Source: Hoplostethus atlanticus | Lineage: Eukaryota > Chordata > Actinopteri > Trachichthyiformes > Trachichthyidae | Length of the DNA: 64,000 nucleotides | Reading direction: 5' to 3' | Assembly (NCBI GenBank): GCA_034670405.1 | Contig: JAXDDX010000041.1 | Coordinates: 1,185,001 to 1,249,000 of the forward strand | In this document: positions 24,935 to 36,531 of the stretch, one piece after another | Numbering within the stretch: position 1 is the stretch's first letter | How the letters are laid out: the number at the start of each line of letters is the position of its first letter | Notes under the pieces: model-generated | Database searches by the model: none | What the model was told of the DNA's origin: nothing | What the model saw: only the letters and a program-made list of their open reading frames with translations | Made by a program: the position numbers and the translations under genes

Positions 24935-25734
24935 GGGCCTCATTCACATGGGATTCCAACCCCAGGTGTATCAGAAGGAGAATGCCAATTGCTTGTTGCT
25001 TGCAGAATTAAGGATCATGTGATAGTAAACCATGGCCAAAATTGGGAAAAAGAGGATCTTTGCAGAGTCTGACATTTTGAAGTTTTGCTCTCATGTGAGC
25101 AAGAGAAAAAAAACATCATTTTCAAAAGAACTGATATAAGTAAAGCATGGCAAGAAATTATTAATGATGTCAATGCTGTTTCAGCAGAAGCACGCGCCGT
25201 TGCTGAGGTAAAAAAGAAACGGTTTGACATGAAATTAGATTGCAAAAAAAGAATAACGAGAAGTAGCCGCATATCATCAGCCACAGGAGGACGGCAGCGC
25301 ACTGCGACGCTATCCGACATGGATCAGAGGATCAATTCCATAATTGGAGAGACCTCACTGTCGGGTGTCCAGTCGGCATTGGAGACAGATCAAATCCAGG
25401 CTGCATCTTCATCAGATGGTAAGACTACATAATTGTATTTGTAAGGCGTCCAGTCCATGTGATCAACACATTACAAGTTTTTCTACAAATGTAGGCCACT
25501 GAAACATTTTGCTGTTACTGAGGTTTGGCGCTACTGTAATTGATTTTGCATAAAGAATAAGGCATTCTAAGAGAGAGTTTCCAAACACATACGCATGTGT
25601 CCAAGCACTCCTAGGTTTTGATCGTATCAACGAACAAATTCAGATACGAACAAATACAATGAACGTGACTGTGTTCGCAGAAATGTTTGTTTACGATCAA
25701 ATCTGAACGTACGCACGTTTCGTGAATGAGGCCC
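24935..25734 (+). mobile_element. 800-bp PIF/Harbinger-type element inside the L2
   Basis: Terminal inverted repeats GGGCCTCATTCAC (24935-24947) and GTGAATGAGGCCC (25722-25734) match exactly over 13 bp. The interior encodes a Myb/SANT-type protein relic of the kind that accompanies Harbinger transposases. No transposase gene is present, so this is a deletion derivative or a non-autonomous copy. Target-site copies are not clear (CAAA outside the left end, AATA outside the right). The right subterminal region has alternating ACGAACAAAT- and GTACGCACG-like words. The insertion interrupts the L2 between its VPQG and YADD motifs, so it is younger than the L2 copy. Confidence 0.82.
25073..25432 (+). 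pseudogene. Myb/SANT-like DNA-binding protein of a Harbinger element
   Basis: The frame reads HFEVLLSCEQEKKNIIF, then KAWQEIINDVNAVS, then AEVKKKRFDMKLDCKKRI, then SSATGG and IIGETSLSGV (kept short here). This is the order seen in Myb/SANT-like proteins of fish and vertebrate Harbinger elements (relatives of NAIF1). They have a tryptophan-anchored helix (W at 'AWQEI'), the VNAVS turn, and the EVKKKW-type third helix, here with R in place of the usual W. In active elements the protein binds the ends and helps the transposase. Here a TGA stop lies directly upstream (25070-25072), there is no in-frame ATG near the start, and the normal N-terminal residues are absent, so it is broken. A GGTAAG donor-like word near the 3' end could mean the last codons were once intronic. 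Confidence 0.85.
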
Positions 25735-26160
25735 AATATCTCAGTCCACTGCTATGCTGACGATACAGAACTATACCCACCCTTTAAATCCAGAAAATCA
25801 TAGCAAAGGTCACGTTAGATTGCCTTAACGACACAAAGGATTTCCAAGACTTCGTAGAAACATTTAGAAGTAATATATGCTAATATGAAGCATTTGATGA
25901 CCAGGCAAAGATAATTGCAGTCCTGGTTTGTTCACTTAGGGAATTTCTCTAAAATGAAGCCATTTTCGTTGTTAAGCAACCTGAATGTCATTGATGCTTT
26001 TATTTCCTCTCACCTATACTACTGTAATTATCTTTGTTACTGCATGAATGAAAAGTCACTCCAACCACTCCAGCCTGAACACAATGCACTTATTTTTCTT
26101 GATGGTGAAGCACTTTGTGTTAGAAAAGTGCTACACAAATAATATTTTGATTATTAGCAG

Positions 26161-26350
26161 TAGTATAAAATTGAGTATATAGTATATGCTTCTCTTTTTG
26201 ACATCTAAAATAATCCCAGAATAATTTCAGTGGTGATGTTCTATGATCATTTATGTCATTACTATCTTATGGTATATTTTAGCTTCAACATTTGTAATAT
26301 TTGATTTATGAAGTCAGAGTTCCCCTAGTCAGTCTATTCTCTCTTTACCT

Positions 26351-26393
<43 letters not shown>

Positions 26394-27379
26394 AGCAGCA
26401 TAACCTGCATGACATAGATAACACAATTCTTAAGTACAGGTGAATGCATGTGGAAGAGTTGCTGTTGCACGTGCTGCCGCTAGAGACTCTAATAAATACG
26501 TGGATAAATTATACTAATTTTAAATTATGGCAACGTCGTAGTTTCATCTTTCTCACTGAAAATTCACAGCTCATAGAGACACCAGACATCACACCAGGCT
26601 GCCGGTATTACAGCCTACCCTGTACAGAGCACAACAAATCATTGGTTTCCAATGCCTTTGATTCTCTAGGTGCCTGTCAATCTGCATTTCCTCCACAATA
26701 TTTTATTCTTCTCATTGCTTTCATAGCACTGGAATGGTATGGCCTTGAAACTGTTACCCTGCAGTCAAAACTGCAAGCTGTAATTCAAATCTCTGCATAA
26801 ACTAATGTTGTTTGACGAGCTATATAATAAGATTCACTTTATTTCATTTCCCTCCATTTTCCCTCTTTTTAATCTAAGAGCATTATGCCTCTGGTGATAA
26901 CACAATATTTCACCTTGAAGGAAAGCATTCTGAACAAGACAAAATTGAAATCCCACAAGATGGACGATTTTGGCTTGCACGCCACCTCAAAGTCACATAC
27001 CTTAACGTGAAAAAATGAGGATGGTACCCTATCAGTGGTGTATGAGTTATTGCTGCAAGGCAGCCTATAGACAATCTGTCCTGTGGTATAATATGTGTGT
27101 AAATGATAATGTTAAAGGTTATTGTCATGCTTCGCTGCTGACTCAAAATACATTGCGTCTCTGGAAGCTGGCTGATCATTAACTCAAGGTGTCAGGAGAC
27201 ACACATTTGCTCAGTGGCATTCTCCAAAGCCAAAAAGGTATGTAATGCCCTCCCTCCAGAGGGAAGCGGAGAAAAAGATGCTCCAGTTGTGTGATGTGTA
27301 TCAGTGCTGAATATCTCAGAAAGCTACCTCTTGAATATCTTAAGATTTTGCTTTAACCTTGAGAAGACAGTTTTTTGGT
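26161..27379. other. Intergenic DNA, no gene seen
   Basis: AT-rich interval containing one CA microsatellite. The 118-codon frame at 26444-26800 has no recognisable domain. Confidence 0.5.
26354..26389. repeat. (CA)n microsatellite
   Basis: An uninterrupted run of CA units. Confidence 0.97.
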
Positions 27380-28250
27380 TTTTTTACTACTTCCCAATTT
27401 CAAAAGCACTCCTTCCTCACTGTCATACTGGGGTTCAGGCTAGACGAGATGCGGCACGAAACAAAAGCAGCCGCTGCCCCCGTAAATCTCAACTAGACGT
27501 GATATTTCACAGTATGCATTGTACTGCAGAGGACCAGGTGGTAATTCATAATGGCATGGGCTATGAGAACATTACTAATGGCCCCTGGAAATAAAGTGCT
27601 GGCTTCTGTTCTGTAGTCATAGAGCCATGCTGTATCCAAACATTGATTTCATTTCTAATGGGAACACTAATAGACATCCAAAGGTAGGATGCGCACACAA
27701 GGAATATATTTATCAAACTCAAACAAAGGCGACGAGCGAACATGGCGGAAAGAAGCGGGGAGTTGTAATTACAGAACACAATGTCGCCATCAAGCCCGGG
27801 CTTTGAGCTTGACCTTACAGGGGTGATGAATGGCACAAGTGCTGCTCATGACATACAAGGAGGGAGTCATCAATGTTAGCGGGGCTACTTCAAGGTATGA
27901 GGTAATTAATCATACAACATAGGCCCAGTCCGGATTTTAATTAACGGCAAAACACATGGCCCTGCCCGTCTTTGGGGGGCCGAGGGTAGGATTGGGCCGA
28001 CGCTCGCTGTCTTGGCCCCTATTTGTGATCTTTTTTTCTATTGAGTGAGATTTTGGCTAGCACCCGCTACGAGAGACGTCTACGCCAAGTTACGGCACGG
28101 AAATCAGCAAGGTCCCTCAAGTTCCCAATGTTTCCTGAAAGAATGAGCCGAATGTCGCCAGGCAACAATGACAAATTTAGGTGATGAACAGGCCTTGGCT
28201 AATATTTCATGGCAGCTAAATTTGAACTGAATCACTTGTGTCTGCCGCTC
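27380..28250. promoter_or_regulatory. Candidate conserved non-coding element cluster
   Basis: Contains GTAATTCATAATGGC (about 27541), GGTAATTAATCATAC (27901) and TTTTAATTAACGGC (about 27936), plus an AACAATGACAAAT SOX-like site (about 28163). No simple repeat or transposon ends. Enhancer-like by texture; not tested for conservation. Confidence 0.42.
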
Positions 28251-29360
28251 TCTTCAACACATCTTTGGCACGACTCAGAAATTTGGGCGTTTTGGCATCA
28301 CTCAATAATCTCCAGTTACGCATTTGATGCTGAGTCATTTTGGACTCAGGCCCAAATATTGTAATGAATTTTGTTATTATGAAAAATAACTTTTTTTTCA
28401 ATGTGACCAGGAAGAAATGGCATTGCAATAAATAATTAGAACCATAAATCTTATCTATTTGTTTGACAACATCCTTTGTTTTGAGATGGCCTCCGCAGCT
28501 CCTTTGGTGGCACACGATCTATCCTCCAGCAAAACCATTTCAGCAAAAAAAAGACGGGGGCCCCCGTTTAACACATTGATTTATCGCTGTGATGTTCCAG
28601 TTGCCAGTTCACTTTTCAAATACGAGTACATCTTGGTGGGTCAACTCATCACGTCCATATAATCCCTCATGTCATAGTATTCCGGTCCAGACAGCGAGGT
28701 ATTCCTGGAAGTACCGGGGATGTATCCCAGCCATGTTGCGGGTTAAGTTACAGAGTCGGGGGAGAGGGAGGAGGGGGGGGGGGGGGGGGTAGGGGGATAA
28801 TCGTATCAAGCACGGAGGTGTTTCAGACAGCCACGGTGACACCTGTCTCAAACACAGGCAGCTCGGCAGCTGGAGGAACAGAAGGCCTTGATATGAAGAG
28901 AAAGTGAATGCTACTCGGTTGGCTGACCCCAAAGCTTGAGCCAAATTATTTACAATCAAAGCTCCATGTCATATCTGTTTAACATTCAGGATAGGAGTTA
29001 TTTGCTGCAATGGTGCTGAATGTCAATGGGAAAGACATTCTGTTCGGAGCTCGAGCGCAGCAGCTAAAACGCTAGGAATAGTGAGGAATATGATAAGTAA
29101 TGAAAGGTGGCAGATGTGGAACTTAGACGGGGCATTGAGACGCCAAAATGCAATCTCTTGACTTTTGTTGTCAAGATGCACCAAATGTTATCTTATCAAA
29201 TCATCGGGCGATGACACTGCATGAGAAATCAACACCGAGAGCCTAGTATTTCAATTCGGATGACCAGCAAACAATGACAATATCCCTTTCACGCCCTTTG
29301 TTCACTAAACCATCACATCTATGATTCATGCATATATTCATACCTGCTGGATGTTGAATA
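28251..29360. other. Intergenic DNA with homopolymer G tract
   Basis: No gene. The short frames around 28589-28959 are shaped by a G/C homopolymer. Parts of 28960-29340 have enhancer-like words (e.g. TTATCAAATCATCGGGCGATGA) but too few to call separately. Confidence 0.5.
28773..28789 (+). repeat. poly-G run
   Basis: Seventeen consecutive G after a GGGGGAGAGGGAGGA lead, which makes the tract G-quadruplex-capable. The exact length in the assembly should be treated with caution. Confidence 0.85.
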
Positions 29361-29384
29361 AGAGAGAGAAAGAGAGAGAGAGAT
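29361..29384. repeat. (GA)n microsatellite
   Basis: A short GA run with one A-rich interruption. Confidence 0.9.
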
Positions 29385-30999
29385 TGCTATTCCCCTGAGC
29401 TGACCAAGTCAGGCAGCATAGAAGAGTCCCATGATAACAATGACTGACGACCTCAAGGCTCTAAGCTGCCGGTGCAAGTTGCCACAGCGTAAACTCAGAC
29501 ATACAAGACAGGGAGGAAGAGCATCAGAGCGACAGACCCAAATAACTTTCATTTCATTTCTAGATTTGAAGATGATACAGACTTCAGTGAAGAATCCCTC
29601 CCTCCATCATTTGTTTGTTTTGTTGCCACCACATTTGTTCTAATTCAATCGATAACCTTACTTTCAACCTTTTCCATTTTTTCTCAAATAAAGTGTTGAA
29701 TTCATTGGAATTCACAACATTCCTGAACTTTAAAATGAAACAGCAGTAAGCTTGTCTACTGTTAGCCATTACAATAACCTTGTTAATGCTTAATGATCTC
29801 TTTTTTTTATATTTCCAAGATAATGGAAGTACAATTCTACATACATTTTTCGCTTTAGATATGTAGAATAACATTTTTATATCATTCAGATAAATTGTGG
29901 TGTATATCAATAACTATAACATAGATAGTCACTATAATCTTTGTGAGCATAACAATATGGCATAAATTTGTTAAGGTGAATTTCCTTTTGACCCCAAACA
30001 GTTGTAGTTTGCTTAGCCCAAAACCATTTAACCCTTGAAAAGACTGAATTTAATCACTGGACAATTTTTGGCCCCTGATTTGAGATACAGAACCATATGG
30101 GGCCTGGCTGGGACCAGTGCTCTGTAGCAGTGCTCAAGACTCCATTTCTAGGATGACTGCAATATTTGTGGACCAAAATGATTTAGCCCTCGATATGATA
30201 TCACAAACTTGCAATTGAGGGCACAGCAGTTTTATTATTTCAACACAACATATTGCCTTCAAAACAGTAGTAATAGAAATATTTCATATATTGGATCACT
30301 TTTTCTAAAAGTCTCTTTGGGCCGGGCTAGAGACAATTTGCTGTATCATAGTTATTATATGGATGGATTTAGGTTTCCCCTAAATTTTCCCTTCACTTGC
30401 CAATGAGAAGCTGTGAATCGGAAACCGACATTAGGTAGGTGATCTTTTTATCTTAAAACGAGAAAAAAAATCGAAATATTATCAAAAACCTTTGTAGTTT
30501 TCTGCATGATCCCAGGCTGGGCGGGTTTGGATTGGTCCTTAAAAAAGCTCAGGTGGATACAGGTCCAAATAAAGCTGACCCTCGCCATGCTCAACCATTA
30601 TTATTGTCTGTTGGTTAGAGGATGTCACCTCCCAGTGGGCTTTAAAACAAAAAGTACAATTTCTCAGTGCAGTTTTTTGTTTTTAGCCTAAATTGGAATT
30701 TGGCCGCAAAATGTGGCTCATATTTCCCTGAAACGTTAGTCACTAATAGAAACATAATACGCTTTCATGTTCGGTCATATAATATCACATATTGATTTGA
30801 TTCAATACCTATCAAAAAGCTTGGCAGGAATCCCAGTGATGCTGCTGCTCTGGATGCATGAACAGTTACACCATGGAGAACTATCCATGTAACTCCATTC
30901 ACAATTCATGTCATTATGGTATGCTGGCAAATTTCTCTCTCCATTTCTACTATTAATTTTCCATTGTACTGAAAAGAAATGTGGATACTTGGTCTTGTT
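29385..30999. other. Intergenic DNA, no gene seen
   Basis: AT-rich, unique-looking sequence with no exon, RNA gene or bounded element that I can support. Confidence 0.55.
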
Positions 31000-31170
31000 A
31001 ATGCGGAGAAAATAGAGATACAGGAAAGATGACTTGGCAGGTGTGAAGGGGCGGATTGGCCAGGAAAGGTATTTAATAGAGTCCAACAGATTCCCTGATT
31101 GATTAATGGTTAATCTGTGATTAAATGGCAGTAATGGTGAAAATCTTGATGGACGGCTCTCTGGGGCTCA
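31000..31170. promoter_or_regulatory. Candidate conserved non-coding element
   Basis: Compact block with TTGATTAATGGTTAATCTG (about 31099) followed by GATTAAATGGCAG. That gives several ATTA cores within 40 bases in a non-repetitive setting. Inference only. Confidence 0.35.
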
Positions 31171-31519
31171 GGTGAGGAATGTCGATACTTCAGCAAGGGA
31201 GCTTTCCCAAGTGTAGGAGCTCATCAAACATAACTCACCTTTCAACAACGCGCTCTCAAAAAACGTTTGCAGGACATCTTACGAAAAAGTTATGCATCAT
31301 TGATGCTATGCATTGTACTGCACCGTTCACTGCGCTAAAACAACTCCACCATTTATTTCCATTAATCAGTCCTCACTAGTAGATGCTATTAGATGGTACT
31401 GTTTTTGTCTACTCGTTCTGTGTCTTGGAGAAAAGCTGTTTGAAGCTCCAAAAAAATCGTTAGTAGCTGAAATCACTACAGCTGTAACTTGCTATTTCGC
31501 TAACTTACCTGCTCTTACG

Positions 31520-32025
31520 TTTCTCTGGTGGCTGAGTAACCACTCCACACCGCAGTAAAATTATTTCCAGGAATTCAAATATTCGGGTCCTCCAGCTTAG
31601 TGGATGTCTCCGCAGATCAGTTTCTGTAGCAGTAGGTTAGGGGTCATCAATAAAGTAATTGCATGGATGTACATAAGTTAAAATCTTTTCAATTTTTCAA
31701 CAAATAAAATAAGCACTTATTGAGACAAACATTAGGTGTGCACGATAAAGCTCTACCCTTGTAACACTGTGATTTGTTTTGTGTTGTTTTTGTCACATGG
31801 TTGAGAAGCTATTGAATTTTAGCATGATGTACCTTCATGTAATTATTTTATTGACGATCCCTAACCAACTGCTATAGAAACTCATCAGCGGAGACATCCG
31901 CTAACTCATTTCGGGGGCCGATAGCGTGTTAGCCGCTGCTGACTTTGGAGGAGCCGAATATACCCGTCCAATACCTGAAACCAATTTTACCGCGGTGTGG
32001 AGTGGTTACTCGGCCGCCAGAGAAG
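31520..32025. repeat. Long inverted repeat with ~115-bp loop
   Basis: The left arm is about 31520-31693 and the right arm about 31808-32025. Shared blocks in opposite orientation: GAGTAACCACTCCACACCGC (31534-31553), GGATGTCTCCGC (31602-31613), AGTTTCTRTAGCAGT (31619-31633), GGTTAGGG (31635-31642), and an inner TAAARTAATTRCATG block. I estimate 85% or better identity in the aligned parts. The right arm holds ~40 extra bases with a CTAAC...GCTAAC repeat. Two explanations fit: a foldback-type element, or two copies of one repeat inserted head to head. As RNA it would fold into a very long hairpin. No protein signature is visible. Confidence 0.85.
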
Positions 32026-33290
32026 CTCCACGCGGTTCGCCTCCATCTGTGCTGTGTCCCGGGAAATATGGAGGGAATAGCGCCAGGCTTTAATTTTCTA
32101 ACGTTGCTGCACCACATCAACTCGGCCTTCATGTCCCTGTCAAAGTCTATTGCAGTAAAAACGCAAGCTGCAGACCCAAAGTTTTTTCCGACTGCTTATC
32201 GGTGTGCTCTCCTTATAATTGGGATTTAGAACACGCCTGAGCCATTCTTTACAACGTGGAGCATCTTTTATGGGGAAATGGTGAAAACTCGGTCCACCCT
32301 GTCCTTCCGTCCTGTTAACTATTGGGCACTACACACCAGGATGGCTTATTCCGAAATGTGAAAGTACCACAAGAAAAAAGTTTGTGTGTGTGTGTGTGTG
32401 TGAGTCATGGTGTAGATGCTGAAAATAAAATCTTAACTCACAGCAGAAAACCCACAGTAAGGAACTGAACCCGGGTCATCGTAGTTGAGGGCAGGTGTAT
32501 CCTCCCATCTGCCTCCTGTTTCATTATTTTCATTACAATGACTATGAATCCGATAAGAGAACACCCTGCTTTCACATCCCTCACATCCCACTACTTTATC
32601 CCTCAATGTTTTCAGCGAGGCGGCTGACGTATTGTCTATATCCGTCATTTGATCACAATGTTTTTAATGTCAAAAGGACACATCCCCCCCTCCTTCTCAC
32701 TTTGGGGTGGTTATTTATTTTTTCTCTCTGGATAATCATTCGCTGTGCCTTCACAACAATGCAGCCATTTGCTGAATTGATGTGAAGTGGAAGGTAGGTC
32801 ATCAATAGTGCTTTAGCTCATTTCTGGGGCAAGTTGCACCATCTTTTAAAAGCGCCCCGGCCTGACGTTCGGCGGTATAAAAATGATCCCGGGCCCCATC
32901 ATGCATATTCATCCTCCTTCACGTCCCCTAGAAAAAGCATATGTGAGATTATAAACCACGAACAAAGAAATGTGCCACTTTTTTGGAATTCCATAGTAAT
33001 TGTACTGCAAAATAGACTTCAGCCATACAAGCCACAATGAGTGAATAGATATGCCACATACACCTAACTATACAAGACATTCATATACTGTGATTGTGCT
33101 TACATCATGGTATATTTTTAGCCCTCTAAGGGTGCACTGACAAAAAAATATTCAGATCATTAAATTGCTCAGACTCCCTCGATATTTCAGTGAACACTTT
33201 ATTGTTGGGAGTAGGAAGAGAGTATTCCAATAAATAGCATACCTGTCTGATTCAACACATCCAGCTCCTATGAACACCTGTCAGTGAAAG
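32026..33290. other. Intergenic DNA, no gene seen
   Basis: Contains a GT microsatellite (32383-32402), a tRNA-like-repeat phrase GGAACTGAACCCGGGTC (about 32461) that suggests a repeat fragment, and a block at 32830-32970 with ATGCATATTCAT that may be regulatory. Nothing firmer. Confidence 0.5.
32383..32402. repeat. (GT)n microsatellite
   Basis: Ten tandem GT units. Confidence 0.92.
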
Positions 33291-33385
33291 AGCTGGATGT
33301 CTTTATAATAACGATAATGATAATAACTTTCTTTTAAGAGCGCCTTTCAAGGTATCCAAGGCACTTAACAATAGAAGAGAGAAGA
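33291..33385 (-). mobile_element. LINE 3'-end-like fragment
   Basis: AATAACGATAATGATAATAA followed by AGCGCCTTTCAAGGTATCCAAGGCAC is the antisense of the common LINE 3' phrase ending 'GGCGCTATATAAA...' with an ATT-rich tail. Only the extreme 3' end is present. Confidence 0.5.
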
Positions 33386-33571
33386 ACTAGACAAGGTGAA
33401 AAACAAAAAAACAACAAGGCTAACAAGTAGGAACACAATAAGACAAACAAAGGACAAAAGGACATAAAGCTGCACATTCAAAATACTGATGTTTATCTGG
33501 CAAACAAGCATCGGAAAAGCATCTTTTACCGTTTGCACAATGGGAATCAGCAGAGTTTAATACCATCACAG

Positions 33572-33955
33572 TCCCATTACAATCCCATTGGTTTACACCG
33601 CCGACCACTCTTCCCGCCCCACATTATGCCCCGCCCTAACATCTTGTTTTAACAGGAAATACATTATATTAAGGAAGCTAGATGCACAAAATGCCATTTC
33701 ATATTTACTTTAACGGCTGCATGAGGCAACTCTGCATGTTGGGGCTCCAAATGGCAGCGAGAATTTGAGCTTCAATACAGTGTTCACCAACCTGTTCTGT
33801 GGGTGGAGAAGAGTACATTCACGACATCAGAATTTACTTTGGGCAAATAGTTTGAATCTATGAGATATGAATTATGTGGGATGGGTCACTCTTCTCTCTT
33901 GTGATGTAGGCTGATAAGACAGGTGTATTTTTACATTAAAATATTGCTCAAGTTA
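33572..33955 (+). repeat. Dispersed repeat family, copy 1
   Basis: The first part matches 41522-41645: CCCATTGGTTTACAC, GCCCCGCCCTAACATC, TGTTTTAACAGGAAATAC and TTAAGGAAGC.AGATGC. The last part (33822-33948) matches 49590-49738: CGACATCAGAATTT, TTTGGGCAAATAG and GATAAGA....GTATTTT. This copy therefore links the other two into one family. No protein frame; the class is unknown. Confidence 0.75.
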
Positions 33956-34370
33956 GGATATGAGAAGTTGGTGAGCTGTGCAGAGATCAATAGAAAGACA
34001 TCTGGTGATGCTCACAGAATTAGTTTGAGCCACCGCCGTGAAAAAAAATGCTGTTGATGTTCCTGGAAGATCATCCAAAGCAAAGTGGCCTCCATCCTTA
34101 CGGTCCAGCAGGCTGCTTCTCCAGCACCGCTGGGGGAAGAGACGGAAGTTAGGAGATGTGAGTCGCTGGGAAACAGATGGCACAGTTCAGTGTGATGGGG
34201 CGGGGGCGGGGGGGGGGGGGGGGACAAATGTGATTAAACAGAGACCAAATAACATAGACTACACGCGGTAAACGCCAGCTCCTGTTATGCCCGTGAATAC
34301 ATATATTACAACATTATTTATCAATTATGTAGCTGCACTAATGTCAGGTCAAGCAGGTGTAGTTTCAAGT
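33956..34370. other. Intergenic DNA with G-rich tract
   Basis: No gene. Contains a long G-rich run at 34197-34223 (GGGGCGGGGGC then uninterrupted G) that is quadruplex-capable and explains the glycine/proline-rich frames across it. Confidence 0.55.
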
Positions 34371-34830
34371 GTCTTTCCTTTTTGCTGAAATGAGCAATTA
34401 GTAGATGAGAAGGTTACGGGACACAGCGGCAGTCCGCCTAAATGGCGTGAGGATTTAATTACATCAATATTGGCGAAAATTGAAAATGATTAACTAAGAG
34501 CCGGTGACAGAACGGTGACACGTATACGCACTGAGACTCGGGAGCGTGTGCAGAGTCACGAGTCGCACCAGGATAAAAGCTTACATCAGCATTATAAATG
34601 AATTACCCAATCGTCGCCTCTCGTGTATCCACTTATAGCCGGTTCCATAGTGCCGGGTTGCTCCAGTGGGACAATTGATTTGTTTTTTTTTTCCCATTAC
34701 CCTATGCAAAAATGTAGCCATTAGCGCTAACCACTATTCATTCTGCGGAACATATGAAAGGGGCTGTTGCAGTTCATTAGCATAATATGGGCACTCATCA
34801 TGCATCAATCTGCACCCATTAACACCCCCA
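34371..34830. promoter_or_regulatory. Candidate conserved non-coding element cluster
   Basis: Contains GATTTAATTACATC (about 34450), GCATTATAAATGAATTACCC (about 34590) and an octamer-like TATGCAAAAATG (about 34702), in non-repetitive sequence with one short T run. Followed by a C homopolymer (34834-34847). Texture-based call. Confidence 0.4.
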
Positions 34831-35022
34831 ACACCCCCCCCCCCCCCTCAACACCCCCAACCCCAGCCCCAGTCCAAGCCACTTACCCCCTCCCACCTCA
34901 CAACAGTAAAAGTGACCGTTTGTGAGGACAAATATGACGGCTCTGCTCATTCGGTTCAAAACTGGGATGTTATGGCAGATGGTAGGGAGGGGGAGAGGTG
35001 CATGACCCAGCATACTGATGAT

Positions 35023-35035
35023 GAGAGAGAGAGAG

Positions 35036-35075
<40 letters not shown>
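35023..35075. repeat. (GA)n microsatellite
   Basis: More than 50 bases of GA with one GC interruption. Confidence 0.97.
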
Positions 35076-35076
<1 letters not shown>

Positions 35077-35089
35077 CAGGCAAACACCA

Positions 35090-35460
35090 GTTAGATCAAG
35101 GCATGCAGCTTAATAGCATGGGCATTATTTTGTGTTATTTGATTATATAGATTACATTTGTTAATCTCTGTCTGCCGTCTCATGCCATATCAATTACATT
35201 CCTATCACATCTGGCCGTGCTATACGGCATCGGGGGGGCCTTTTTTCGGCAGACACCATCGCGGAGACTGAATTCAATAATGCAGTTTTAGGGCTTGAGA
35301 AGGATCTAATTTCATGCTAGGTCACTCATAAAATTGTTGTATAAGCTATTGTAATTTCAAAAGCACCGTCATCCTTTCTTTTTTTTACATAGCTTGCAGA
35401 AGCAATGTTCACGAGCACCGGGGAAGACCACCGGTACCGCTTAGATGCCCTTTTCATGCT
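35090..35460. promoter_or_regulatory. Candidate conserved non-coding element
   Basis: Words such as GCTTAATAGCATGGGC, GATTACATTTGTTAATC and CATATCAATTACATTCC in non-repetitive DNA. Enhancer-like by texture only. Confidence 0.38.
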
Positions 35461-36484
35461 GTCTGTGCTGCTATTCAAAACAAATCAGCACTACTCGGGT
35501 TACTTGGGAGAAACTCAGCGCAATAGTTTTGTTTTTTAGGTTTTTTGACTCATATAATCTTTGTTAGGTTTCACAAATTAAAAGATTAAAGCCATCATCA
35601 GTCAAGACCATTTATTGGGTTATTCCAACCTGTAAAGGTAGCAAGATGTGGAGTCTTTGTCCATATGGTTTCCAAGTTTATTCTGAGTTTATAATGTCCA
35701 TTGTAAACACAAAAGCCTAGCCCAGTTTAAAGCATCCCACCAGATGAAAGGAGACCTCCTGGGCCCTCCTGTTACCGTCCTAATCGCCTTATTGATTCCA
35801 TTTGCTGAGCTGGAGATTCGGCAATAGGCCTTGTTGGCACACCTGGTGAGGACGTGTTCTCCTGTGGAATGATGCCGCACGTTGGATTTACTGTAAATAT
35901 GAGAATGGGAAAAAACATCAACCTCCCAGTGGTGATTACAAGAAGGACACGTGGCAATTTTTGTAGGGTGCGATATCTCCCACTTGGTGTTACAAATTGT
36001 GTCACAAATTGCGGAAACATGGCAGCAGATATAAAAATAATAATAAAAATCATCACATATTCACACTGATCTCTGCTTACAAAAAAACAAGCAATATCTG
36101 GTGCGTTTCATTCAAGGTTGATTTGAAACTAACTGACCTCCAACTTTGATGTGGGTGTTCCAACAAGTTAAACGTGAACACTGTCTTCTTCCTTCTTCAG
36201 AGATCAGCACCAGTCATGTTTCTTATTCCTTATTATTTATAGAATCTGAAAGATTGTATTCACCAGGTGCAATGAATGTACGGGTATTTGTCTTGGTGAC
36301 AGGGTTGAAAAGTATTCTGGCACGTCTTGACCCACTAACAGGTAACACTGGGAAAGAGTCATCAAACAAAGGAGATTACACATTATTATGTAGAGGAATC
36401 TTATTGCAAAACAGTTGTTGTGTTTGCATTGCTGGCAGTGGAGCAGTGCAGGCTATTAGTGTTCAATTGGATCCATGTCTGTGT
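35461..36484. other. Intergenic DNA, no gene seen
   Basis: The longest frame of the window (160 codons, about 36146-36628, plus strand) begins at TTG rather than ATG and shows no domain. I do not call it a gene. Confidence 0.5.
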
Positions 36485-36531
36485 GTGTTTCAACTGGAGC
36501 CCTTATTGTGTTTCAACTGGAGCCTTTATTG
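36485..36531 (+). repeat. 23-bp tandem duplication
   Basis: TGTTTCAACTGGAGCC(C)TTAT occurs twice head to tail with one C/T difference. Confidence 0.85.

Larger units (their letters stand above)
24845..26160 (+). mobile_element. L2-type LINE fragment, split by an insertion
   Basis: Two pieces, 24845-24934 and 25735-26160, flank a Harbinger-type element. The first encodes VPQGFILGPTLVFLL, matching the reverse-transcriptase VPQGS.LGP.LF motif. The second opens with VHCYADDTELY, the catalytic YADD box of the same enzyme, and later gives FISSHLYYCN...KSLQPLQPEHNA, the usual 'H.FI.SRLDYCN......SLQ.LQ..QNA' region. The end, GTGAAGCACTTTGTG...AAAAGTGCTACACAAATAAT, is a typical L2 3' tail. The 5' part is missing as usual for LINEs, and stops and an internal deletion show it is dead. 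Confidence 0.88.

Noticed and set aside
25915..26142. 75-codon frame as an independent gene
   Set aside because: It is the C-terminal reverse-transcriptase region of the L2 fragment.
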